Of a stretch of DNA of 33,077 nucleotides, positions 1-6,098 are shown one piece after another. The translations under genes were made by a program, and so were the position numbers. The first letter of the stretch is position 1, and each line of letters begins with the position of its first letter. This stretch comes from Candidatus Pacearchaeota archaeon (GTDB lineage: Archaea > Nanobdellota > Nanobdellia > Pacearchaeales > GW2011-AR1): positions 1-33,077 of the forward strand of contig JAGVWS010000003.1 in NCBI GenBank assembly GCA_018304165.1, in the 5' to 3' direction. Under the pieces are notes generated by a model, which saw only the letters and a list, made by a program, of their open reading frames with translations, had not been told where the DNA came from and ran no database searches.

Positions 1-60
1 ATTTTACCTAAATGAGAACGCTCGGATTCAAAGTTCAAAGGTGGACGCTTCTCTGTCCGA
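1..60. repeat. 60-bp direct repeat, copy 1 (may extend left of the window)
   Basis: This block is identical over 60 bases to 2899-2958. It contains a short hairpin in which GGAC (42-45) pairs with GTCC (55-58). In copy 2 the repeat abuts the T-loop of a tRNA-Glu gene; here it abuts a different hairpin (65-99). Identity ends at base 60 and cannot be followed to the left. It could be the end of a mobile element, an attachment-site duplication or a dispersed repeat. The window alone does not decide between these. Confidence 0.9.
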
Positions 61-64
61 ATCA

Positions 65-99
65 CGGTGGAGCTTTACAGCTCCAATACGCCCCCACCG
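65..99. other. Nested hairpin next to the 60-bp repeat
   Basis: GGAGCT (69-74) pairs with AGCTCC (79-84) around a 4-base loop. An outer pair, CGGTGG (65-70) with CCACCG (94-99), shares two bases with the inner stem, so the two folds compete. The minus strand reads GGTGGGGGCG here, which resembles the 3' acceptor expected for the broken tRNA-Glu at 2957-3069. It may be a terminator, an element end or a tRNA remnant. Confidence 0.5.
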
Positions 100-135
100 A
101 ACTAAAAGAATTTCTCAAACGCCCTTATTTATTTA

Positions 136-1234
136 TAGATAATTGCGATGATTAGTATAATAAACTGCCAATAAAAAAAGACTTTATCACGTTAGGTTTT
201 CTTTGGATGCTTTGCATTTTAGATCTTACAAGCGGCGTAAATTCTTTCTTGTTTCTTGCTTGATGAGCTTTAAGTTTTACGTTTTTAAGGTAATTCCAGA
301 CTTCTTCATCAGGGTTTAAATCTGGAGAATAAGTTGGAAGATAATAAACTGCTATTTTACTTTTGTTTTCTTCAATAAAGTCTCTCACTGCTTTGGCAGT
401 GTGAGATGGAGCATTGTCTGTTATAACAATTATTTTTCTCCATCTATGGTTTTTCATTATTTGCCTCAGAAAATCAATAAATGTTTTTGAGTTAACATTT
501 TTCTTTTCAATCCTAAAAATCATTCTTCCAGCAGGGCTTATTGCGGATGAAACCGCAATGCTACCCCTGTTTCCAGTAACTTTTAGTTTTGGCGTTTCTC
601 CTTTCTTAGCCCATGTTGTTCCTAATACCGGAACAAGAGAAACGCTTGATTCATCCTGAAAGTAAAGCATTGCCTGCCATCTCCGTCGCTGTTCTTCAAT
701 GTCTGGCCATACTTCTCTAATCCACTTGTTTACTTTTCTCTGGTTTCTTTCTAATGCCATTTTCTCCGGCTTTTGCGGAGAAAATCCCAACTTTACCAGC
801 ATTCTCCAAACATTTGAGAAATGAATATCTTTTCCAAATTTACTTTTTATCACCTGCTTTATTTTTTTACAATCCCATAATGGTATTTCAAAACCATAAT
901 TAATTGCAGACTTTTCTATTAATTTTATTAATCTTTTTGCCTCATTTTTTGTTATCTTTGGCTCGGCACCTTTCGCCTTCTTCATTCTCAAACTATCTTT
1001 TCCATTTTGTTTATACTTCCTAATCCACTTATAAACGGCATCAATAGTAACTCCAAAAAATTCAGATATTTCACTTATCTTTTTTCCTTGTTTGTACAAT
1101 TTTATTGATTGCAACCTCATATATTCAAGAGCTTGTCTTGGTATTTTTCTACCATCCTCTTTTTTCATATGAAATAGAAGAATTCTACCTTAATTAATCT
1201 TTCTAATCTTTATACCGATTAATGCAACTATCTA
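136..1234 (-). mobile_element. IS630-family insertion sequence, apparently complete
   Basis: The element holds one intact transposase gene between imperfect terminal inverted repeats. The left end reads TAGATAATTGCGATGATTAG and the right end, reverse-complemented, reads TAGATAGTTGCATTAATCGG. About 19 of the first 25 positions match, including a shared TATAA. A TA dinucleotide lies directly outside each end (134-135 and 1235-1236), as expected for the TA target duplication of IS630/Tc1-type elements. The ends are my reading of the sequence and could be off by a few bases. Confidence 0.75.
152..1168 (-). CDS. IS630-family DDE transposase
   Basis: This 338-residue protein catalyses cut-and-paste transposition of its element. 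An N-terminal helix-turn-helix region (about residues 15-60, with SEISEFFGVTIDAVYKWIRK) would bind the inverted repeats. The RNase H-like catalytic domain follows, with D172 in FQDESS, D251 in ITDNAPSH and E288 in LNPDEEVW forming the DDE triad. TYSPDLNP is typical of the family. Length is normal and no frame break is visible, so it is probably active or recently active. The ATG at 1168 lies just inside the right terminal repeat. It is a single-gene element and has no functional link to its neighbours. Confidence 0.93.
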   Translation of the reverse strand: MKKEDGRKIPRQALEYMRLQSIKLYKQGKKISEISEFFGVTIDAVYKWIRKYKQNGKDSLRMKKAKGAEPKITKNEAKRLIKLIEKSAINYGFEIPLWDCKKIKQVIKSKFGKDIHFSNVWRMLVKLGFSPQKPEKMALERNQRKVNKWIREVWPDIEEQRRRWQAMLYFQDESSVSLVPVLGTTWAKKGETPKLKVTGNRGSIAVSSAISPAGRMIFRIEKKNVNSKTFIDFLRQIMKNHRWRKIIVITDNAPSHTAKAVRDFIEENKSKIAVYYLPTYSPDLNPDEEVWNYLKNVKLKAHQARNKKEFTPLVRSKMQSIQRKPNVIKSFFIGSLLY

Positions 1235-1276
1235 TAATTCTAATAATAAAAACGCACACAAGTATTTATAGTTTTG

Positions 1277-1993
1277 CTAAGATCTAGATTTTTCAACTAT
1301 TGAACAAAATTCTGTCCACCAATCTTTTCTAGTGGTGCTCATTTTATCTTCAAGTTCCTTTCTTTCAGCGATGACTTCATCGCTATCTTTTTTATCAGGG
1401 TCGAATTCTTCTCTTCTAAATGATCGAACATAATCTTGGTGAGCAGATAAAGCAGGTATTAATTTCTCAAACTCTTTATCTCCAACTTGTCTTCTATGTA
1501 GTTCGTAATCTCTATATCTCCAAATTAACATGTGAGGATAAATCGGAGCCTCATATTTAGCTAGAGTTTCTAAACACTCATTTAAAGAATTTCCTACCGC
1601 AAAAGATGCTCCAGCTCTCTCTATATCTTCATCAGAAAAACCAGTAGTAAAAATCCTTCTAAAGTCTGGATGAACTTCGATCCCAGATACTACCTCGGGT
1701 TGAGGCATATAATAGGTTTGTGTAATTCTTTTTATTAGTCTTTCTTTAGGTAATTCAACATTTGCTGGTAAAACGCCTTCTTTTTTTAGTTGATAGTCTG
1801 TAAAACTAATATCTTTAGGTTCATGATGATAATAACCATGCATACCAGATTCGAACAATTCGTATTTTGGTAAAATCCTTAAAGGATCAGTACCTTGCTC
1901 CGCTTGAAAATCACAAGCTTTAAGCCAACTTTCTAAGCCATTGGCTAAGTAAGCTGGTTCATTCCCAAAATCAGTTAAACCTTTATTAGTCAT
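1277..1993 (-). CDS. Hypothetical protein, 238 aa
   Basis: I do not recognise this family. It is a soluble, charged protein with no signal peptide or membrane segment. Notable features are a His-rich stretch near residue 52 (GMHGYYHHEP), many Tyr and Trp residues, and a Lys/Glu-rich C-terminal helix. The ATG at 1993 is preceded by AAGGAGT on the coding strand, one of the clearer ribosome-binding sites in the window. It is divergent from a TrmB-like regulator, with a 16-bp palindrome and a TATA-like box between them, so that regulator may control it. The gene lies between the two copies of the 60-bp repeat and may have been acquired with it. Confidence 0.7.
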   Translation of the reverse strand: MTNKGLTDFGNEPAYLANGLESWLKACDFQAEQGTDPLRILPKYELFESGMHGYYHHEPKDISFTDYQLKKEGVLPANVELPKERLIKRITQTYYMPQPEVVSGIEVHPDFRRIFTTGFSDEDIERAGASFAVGNSLNECLETLAKYEAPIYPHMLIWRYRDYELHRRQVGDKEFEKLIPALSAHQDYVRSFRREEFDPDKKDSDEVIAERKELEDKMSTTRKDWWTEFCSIVEKSRS

Positions 1994-2012
1994 TTTATTA
2001 CTCCTTAATAAT

Positions 2013-2040
2013 TACTATAATTATAGTATGTATTTAAATA
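2013..2040. promoter_or_regulatory. Divergent promoter and palindromic operator
   Basis: The perfect 16-base palindrome TACTATAATTATAGTA (2013-2028) lies beside TATTTAAATA (2031-2040), a self-complementary TATA-like box. The box is about 30 bases upstream of the ATG at 2068, which suits a leaderless transcript. Read the other way it would serve the gene starting at 1993, with a short leader carrying AAGGAGT. The palindrome is a plausible operator for the adjacent TrmB-like protein. Confidence 0.55.
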
Positions 2041-2067
2041 ATAGCTACCACTTAATGTTGTAGTAAT

Positions 2068-2826
2068 ATGGAAATAGTTAATTACTTGGAAGCTTTAGGA
2101 TTGACAATTCCCGAAGCCCAGATTTATCTAGAGTTGCTTAAGATTGGCGAATCTAGAACTGGAAAGCTTTGTAATAATCTTGATATCCCTAATTCTCATG
2201 TTTATCGTCAGCTTGATTCTCTTATAAAGAAAGGTTTAGTGACTTACAAAATTGCTAATAACGTTAAGATATTCTCTGCTAACAGCCCCGAAAGCCTTAG
2301 TCTTTTGTATCAAAAGAAGAGGGATGAACTGAAAAGTCAAGAAAAAATTCTTGAGAAAGCTATGTCTACTTTACGAGAGTCTCCTAAAACTAAAGAGACT
2401 ATTGCTGATTACAAATATTTTGAGGGGGTTAATGGTATTAAGGCTATGTGGCTTGAGATAAATGATTTACTTATTCCGAAGTCTGAAGCTTTTTATTATG
2501 CTGGAATTGTTGAATCTTGGAAAGCTCTAGAGCCATTCTACTTAGAACATCATAAGATTAAGAGCAAGAAAAGAGTAATGTTAAACATGATTCTGCCAAA
2601 AGATGCTCGTTCTGCAGGAGAAGTTCGTAAAAAACTAGGATATTTTAATTATAGGCTTTTAGACATCAAGAATGAAGGAGAATTCGGAGTTTATGAGAAC
2701 TTTATTGTTATTCAAAATACCAGCAAAAAGGAAAAGATTCCCCGAGCCTTTTTAATCAAAGATCAGATATTCATAGTGACATTCAGAGAAATATTCAACA
2801 GAATGTGGGAAATGTCTAAGAAATAA
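2068..2826 (+). CDS. TrmB-family transcriptional regulator
   Basis: This 252-residue protein has the two-part TrmB architecture. An N-terminal winged helix-turn-helix (about residues 5-70) begins GLTIPEAQIYLELLKIGE and contains SHVYRQLDSLIKKGLV, the recognition-helix region. A helical linker (about 85-110) leads to a C-terminal effector-sensing domain with YFEGVNGIKAMWLEI and PFYLEHHKIKSKKRV. TrmB proteins in archaea often sense sugars or other metabolites; the ligand cannot be read here. The ATG at 2068 fits the TATA-like box at 2031-2040. It is divergent from the hypothetical gene at 1277-1993. A broken relative of its C-terminal part lies at 29041-29530. Confidence 0.85.
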   Translation: MEIVNYLEALGLTIPEAQIYLELLKIGESRTGKLCNNLDIPNSHVYRQLDSLIKKGLVTYKIANNVKIFSANSPESLSLLYQKKRDELKSQEKILEKAMSTLRESPKTKETIADYKYFEGVNGIKAMWLEINDLLIPKSEAFYYAGIVESWKALEPFYLEHHKIKSKKRVMLNMILPKDARSAGEVRKKLGYFNYRLLDIKNEGEFGVYENFIVIQNTSKKEKIPRAFLIKDQIFIVTFREIFNRMWEMSKK

Positions 2827-2898
2827 ATTCATACCACTGCAAGATACATTGATAGGTTCACGCCCCCACCTGCTCGCATCCTCATTCTTAATAAATTT

Positions 2899-2958
2899 AT
2901 TTTACCTAAATGAGAACGCTCGGATTCAAAGTTCAAAGGTGGACGCTTCTCTGTCCGA
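2899..2958. repeat. 60-bp direct repeat, copy 2, abutting a tRNA
   Basis: This copy is identical to bases 1-60. On the minus strand it begins exactly inside the T-loop of tRNA-Glu, and it replaces the distal T-stem and 3' acceptor strand. The sequence beyond it at 2864-2873 reads, on the minus strand, AGGTGGGGGC, which would complete an acceptor stem with one T-stem mismatch. Confidence 0.9.
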
Positions 2959-3069
2959 TTCGAACCCGGGTTACCGGCTTTCTTCTGTCCTCCTGCTGGA
3001 GATATCGGAACCTTTTTGAGGTTCTGATCATCGAAAGGCCGGAGTCCTTGGCCTCTAGACTATGGGGGC
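2957..3069 (-). tRNA. tRNA-Glu(UUC), intron-containing, 3' end missing or interrupted
   Basis: Read on the minus strand, the 5' acceptor is GCCCCCA and the D-stem is GTCT/GGAC. The anticodon stem is CCGGC (3042-3038) with GCCGG (2978-2974), and the loop is C-T-T-T-C-G plus A after splicing. The anticodon is UUC. The canonical intron is 2980-3031 (52 bases) and contains GAACCT/AGGTTC and CTCC/GGAG hairpins. The T-arm starts normally (CCGGGTTCGAATC), but after C61 the expected CCGG plus TGGGGGC is absent and the 60-bp repeat follows. It may be a disrupted gene, an integration junction, or a gene with a second, non-canonical T-arm intron ending near 2874. Confidence 0.75.
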
Positions 3070-3360
3070 ATCTAGAAATAAATAGAGAAAAGAGATTTTT
3101 AAACCTTAACATATTGGTTCTTTGTTGTTAAAGTCTTAAAAATTTTATGAATTTTTTAAACCTATAGTAAAGGACATAAGTTTTTCACCATTAATAGACG
3201 ATAGAATTATATCAAAAAATCAAAATTAATCCTTATTGAGATGTTTACCGAAGATAATTTTATTTTTATCGCCGATTGACTAATAAAAGTTATTTATGTT
3301 TTGAGCTAATATTAATGTCCTTAGCTATAATGATGAAACCAAGGATGACTTTAGATAAAA
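3070..3360. other. Intergenic stretch without a recognised gene
   Basis: This AT-rich region lies between the 5' end of tRNA-Glu and the 3' end of a secreted-protein gene. It contains no convincing open frame, repeat or structured RNA. It should hold the tRNA-Glu promoter just beyond 3069; TTTAAACCT around 3096-3107 is a candidate TATA-like box for minus-strand transcription. Confidence 0.4.
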
Positions 3361-4434
3361 TTATTTTTCTTTTTCAGGCTTTAGCTCTTCCTTTGCTATT
3401 TCATAAGGACTTATTTTATCAATGAATACTCTTCTAAAAGAATCCCATTTCTTGCTGACGTCAGCAAATAATTCTCTTAAGTTGCTAGGACTATACTTGG
3501 CTAAAGGATGACCTTTATAAGTAACGCCTCCGGAATCCTCTGTGAATTGTTCATCCCTACCTTCGCCAAGCCAAAAATTGTCAAGGTTGCCATCTCTGTC
3601 GTCGTCGTGCATCCAAATAGTGAATTTAATGTCTTTGTCTAAATCTTTTCTTCTCATTTTCCAATCAACAATTAAAGAATTATTCTGGTCACTAAAGACA
3701 GCTTGAGAAAAAAAGTGAAGTCTATACACAGAATCATTAAGATCTGCTGATAAATTTGCAGAAAAATTCCCGAGAGAAGGGAAAACTCCCGGTCTGTTAT
3801 TATCAGTAATAACATAATGAGAAGAATCAATAGTTGATGGCAGGGCTTGAATAAAAGGCAGAGCATTTCTCCACTCAGTTTTAGCTATCCATTTGTCAAA
3901 TTCTAAAATTTTAGCCCATTTAGAAACATTTGCCCTCTCTTTAGAGTAAGAATCAGAATTATTTTTATCAATAGTTATAGTACTTGAACCTCTCAATGGC
4001 GAAAAGCTTTCATAATATACCTCTCCATCTCTGGATTGAGAATACCAGGAAAAGCCTTCATTTTTTTTAGCAATAATTGTTCTAATCCTTTCTTCATCTA
4101 AATATGGATAATCATGAATAATACTGACACTCATGCTTTCACCGTTATTGTCAATATCAGCGCCAATAGTTGTAATACCGCGACTATCGCCGAGATATTC
4201 TAATTCCTTGACTTTAACGCCTTTCTCTGAAGTCTCAAAATACTTCTTAGTCTCAAGCTTGGGCATATAATAAGCGACAGCTTCCGTAAGCTTAGAATCA
4301 TCACGCATAATGACTGCGGGTTCTGCCGTCTTATCAGTTGGTTTTCCGGCCGGCTCTTCCTGAGCGGAAGCGGAGGAAAAAGCTAAACTGCCAAGAAGAA
4401 GTGCGGAGCAGACCAACCTTTCAAGCGAATGCAT
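3361..4434 (-). CDS. Hypothetical secreted protein, 357 aa
   Basis: The N-terminus has a classical signal peptide: a short charged start, a hydrophobic core (VCSALLLGSLAFSS) and a likely signal peptidase site at ASA-Q around residue 24. The mature protein is acidic and charged, with a Pro/Thr/Lys linker, then a globular region rich in beta-type sequence. Acidic loops such as GADIDNNGES and HDDDRDGNLDN (near residue 278) resemble calcium-binding DxDxDG loops. The C-terminus is a Lys/Glu tail. I do not recognise the family. It probably acts outside the membrane, perhaps attached to the S-layer. It is transcribed in the same direction as the membrane-protein run upstream, with a 54-base gap. Confidence 0.7.
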   Translation of the reverse strand: MHSLERLVCSALLLGSLAFSSASAQEEPAGKPTDKTAEPAVIMRDDSKLTEAVAYYMPKLETKKYFETSEKGVKVKELEYLGDSRGITTIGADIDNNGESMSVSIIHDYPYLDEERIRTIIAKKNEGFSWYSQSRDGEVYYESFSPLRGSSTITIDKNNSDSYSKERANVSKWAKILEFDKWIAKTEWRNALPFIQALPSTIDSSHYVITDNNRPGVFPSLGNFSANLSADLNDSVYRLHFFSQAVFSDQNNSLIVDWKMRRKDLDKDIKFTIWMHDDDRDGNLDNFWLGEGRDEQFTEDSGGVTYKGHPLAKYSPSNLRELFADVSKKWDSFRRVFIDKISPYEIAKEELKPEKEK

Positions 4435-4488
4435 AAAGAATAGCAGACAAGAAGCCTATTTAACAATTACTATAATAAAAAACAATCA

Positions 4489-4872
4489 TCAAAACCTCAG
4501 GTACTTAACATATTTTCCAACAATTGGCACTTCCCTGAATTCACCGCCTATTGCGTAGAACCAGCTCAATATCCAAAGAAGCACGGCTGCTATGTAAATG
4601 AGCGGGCCGATAATCCATCCGAATCCGGGGAGGGATACTGCTATTGATGAAATTAAGTATACTACAAATACCAGCAGGGACTGCTTTGCGTAGAACATCA
4701 CGTAGCGGTCGCTCCTTCTGGCGAGCAATGCAATGACAAATCCGGCAAGGCTGAAAAAAGTAGCTATGAAAGCAAAGAGCTTGCTGTCGTCGTTGAGAAC
4801 TTCATTAATATTATTTTCAATTCTTTTTATTTCCCTGTCAATGCCCTTTCTGCTTTTTGCTTTTTTCGCCAT
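4489..4872 (-). CDS. Small multi-pass membrane protein, DUF4870/Tic20-like
   Basis: This 127-residue protein starts with a Lys/Arg-rich, partly helical cytoplasmic segment (about residues 1-30). Three or more hydrophobic segments follow: roughly residues 33-51, 63-83 and 87-108. RYVMFYAKQSLLVFVVYLI resembles the H/Y-A-K-Q-S motif of the DUF4870/Tic20-like small membrane family, whose role is poorly defined. It is the last gene of a tight run of four membrane-protein genes (5482 down to 4489) and lies 3 bases after the previous stop. Family assignment is from motif memory only. Confidence 0.7.
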   Translation of the reverse strand: MAKKAKSRKGIDREIKRIENNINEVLNDDSKLFAFIATFFSLAGFVIALLARRSDRYVMFYAKQSLLVFVVYLISSIAVSLPGFGWIIGPLIYIAAVLLWILSWFYAIGGEFREVPIVGKYVKYLRF

Positions 4873-4875
4873 TTT

Positions 4876-5019
4876 TTAGTTCAAAAACAATACTTTAATT
4901 GCCCCCAATAATAAAGATAGTGGTATGGTTATTTTAAAATATTTTTGGTTAGTGAAAAACGGAATTAAATTTAATATTATTATTACCAATCCAAAGAGCA
5001 AGTTAGTAATATCTATCAT
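4876..5019 (-). CDS. Very small membrane protein, 47 aa
   Basis: I found this frame by reading the minus strand. It starts MIDITNLLFGLVIIILNLIP and ends in AIKVLFLN, with two short hydrophobic segments separated by a polar FTNQKYFKI turn. Its ATG overlaps the stop of the preceding gene (ATGA at 5019-5016) and its stop lies 3 bases before the next ATG. That spacing strongly suggests translational coupling in an operon. No family is recognised. It is probably a subunit or accessory of a small membrane complex, but no function can be assigned. Confidence 0.6.
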   Translation of the reverse strand: MIDITNLLFGLVIIILNLIPFFTNQKYFKITIPLSLLLGAIKVLFLN

Positions 5020-5174
5020 TTGATTACTCTTCCCATAGCTTCAAATAAAGTTGCTATTATTAAAGCTATTAAACCATAATCTCCCCTGCCAATTAAGATT
5101 AGTACTGCGCCCAGCATAGCAACAAGTGCCATTATCATATTTAATGGCTCTATTGAATATCCTTTCTCATTCAT
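5016..5174 (-). CDS. Very small membrane protein, 52 aa
   Basis: This frame starts MNEKGYSIEPLNMIMALVAM. It has a hydrophobic stretch (about residues 13-28), a charged GRGDYG turn and a second hydrophobic stretch ending GRVIK. Its ATG overlaps the stop of the 103-residue gene upstream (ATGA at 5174-5171), and its own stop overlaps the next ATG, so it is coupled on both sides. I do not recognise it. The conserved spacing and double-hairpin membrane topology, rather than homology, are the reasons to call it a gene. Confidence 0.6.
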   Translation of the reverse strand: MNEKGYSIEPLNMIMALVAMLGAVLILIGRGDYGLIALIIATLFEAMGRVIK

Positions 5175-5482
5175 TTTTCAGACTCCTTTATCAGTTTAAT
5201 TCCGCTTATTATCCCCCATATCCATGCTGCTATCGGAAGAATGAACATTACAGCAAATCCTAGAAACATGAGGGCAATCATTTCCGCTCCCATTGAAACA
5301 AGCACAATAAACATTCCTATAATCAGTCCTCCCAACGACATAACTAACTGCCATATTCCCTCCCTTGTTCTTCTGCCTATTAAAGTGCCAAGGCCCGGAA
5401 TAATTATTATATTGAGAATCAAAGCAACAATGGCAAGAGCCTCGCTGACTCTATGCTTTTTATTATCACCACCTTTTGCCAT
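5171..5482 (-). CDS. Small multi-pass membrane protein, 103 aa
   Basis: This is the first gene of the four-gene membrane run. After a charged N-terminus (MAKGGDNKKHRVSE) there are three hydrophobic segments, roughly residues 15-33, 45-65 and 70-95. A GLGTLIGRRTREGIWQ loop resembles small archaeal and bacterial membrane proteins with a GxGxxxxG turn after the first helix. The function is unknown. An overlapping plus-strand open frame (5241-5510) is a shadow. The ATG at 5482 follows an AT-rich leader, and TTTAAA lies about 25 bases upstream on the coding strand, consistent with a leaderless start. Confidence 0.72.
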   Translation of the reverse strand: MAKGGDNKKHRVSEALAIVALILNIIIIPGLGTLIGRRTREGIWQLVMSLGGLIIGMFIVLVSMGAEMIALMFLGFAVMFILPIAAWIWGIISGIKLIKESEK

Positions 5483-5522
5483 GATAAATGTTATGACTCT
5501 GCCTTTTTAAATGTTTTTTAAG

Positions 5523-5705
5523 ATGCAGTATCTCCGATGAATAATTATTATAGCAGCATAAAAACAATATAGCTATTGGAAATAGTTCCATCGTTAGTCA
5601 GGTACAACATTTATAGCAGGTTCAACCTACCCATTAAGAGGATTTGCATTATTGGTTGATTCTTTAAATCTTCCTGCTAAATTTGGACTGTATCGGAGAT
5701 ATTCA
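5523..5705. other. Possible mobile-element relic bounded by a short inverted repeat
   Basis: TATCTCCGAT (5529-5538) is inverted at 5692-5701, bounding about 170 bases. The motif CAGTATCTCCG (5526-5536) recurs at 32979-32989 near the other end of the window. Inside, a short plus-strand frame without a start reads STYPLRGFALLVDSLNLPA and continues FGLYRRYSDQ. It vaguely resembles the N-terminal part of some IS5-type transposases. It could be a decayed insertion sequence or a MITE-like element. The assignment is weak. Confidence 0.3.
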
Positions 5706-5731
5706 GATCAAGCAGGCGAAAAGAATGAGGG

Positions 5732-5848
5732 ATGAGCCTGCGCAGATTTGAACCTACAGACCACCAGCGGGTCTCTAGGCTGTCCTGCAACCTATTCAAA
5801 TCTGCTGATTGCTAATAAGGGAGTGAATGAGCCTGCGCAGATTTGAAC
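5732..5848. repeat. Duplicated tRNA 3' end (22-bp direct repeat, 95 bp apart)
   Basis: The 22 bases at 5732-5753 are identical to 5827-5848, the T-arm and acceptor 3' strand of tRNA-Ile plus its discriminator. The extra copy lies directly downstream of the gene and is preceded (minus strand) by a hairpin, AGACC/GGTCT, and by an inverted copy of the T-arm motif (TTCAAATCTGC, 5795-5805). No complete second tRNA can be folded. A duplicated tRNA 3' end is the usual footprint of integration into a tRNA gene, but the 95-bp spacing leaves no room for an element. Confidence 0.6.
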
Positions 5849-5980
5849 TGCGGACTTCCGGCTTTCTTAGCACGAATGCTGTGAAGCATTAATTGCCTTC
5901 AAATTTGCATTGATTTGCATCAGCGAAGGAAATCAACGTCGTATAAGACCGGCGTTCTAACCGGGCTGAACTACAGGCTC
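5828..5980 (-). tRNA. tRNA-Ile(UAU) with a 78-base intron
   Basis: The acceptor GAGCCTG pairs fully with CAGGCTC and the discriminator is A73. The D-stem is GTTC/GAAC and the T-stem is CGCAG/CTGCG around TTCAAAT. The anticodon stem CCGGT pairs with GCCGG (one G-U), and the loop reads C-T-T-A-T-A plus A after splicing, giving anticodon UAU, which reads AUA. The intron (5864-5941) is at the canonical site after base 37 and contains a 7-bp stem (TTGATTT/AAATCAA). Most archaea read AUA with a CAU tRNA modified to agmatidine; a UAU anticodon is uncommon and is known from a few reduced archaea. Confidence 0.82.
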
Positions 5981-6098
5981 ACATCACTCACTCTTATCTA
6001 CAAATACTCACAAACACTGACTGCTCAATAAATCCAGAATATTATTTAAAGGTATTGTTGTGCATATCTTTTTATAGTTTTGATGGGAGAGTTAGGAT

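Noticed and set aside
5241-5510. Open frame of 89 codons on the plus strand
   Set aside because: It lies antisense to the coupled membrane-protein gene at 5171-5482, has no promoter of its own, and its protein looks like reversed hydrophobic sequence.
5732-5815. A second complete tRNA gene next to tRNA-Ile
   Set aside because: Only the T-arm and 3' acceptor strand are present. No 5' acceptor or D-arm can be paired, and the candidate anticodon loop lacks U33.
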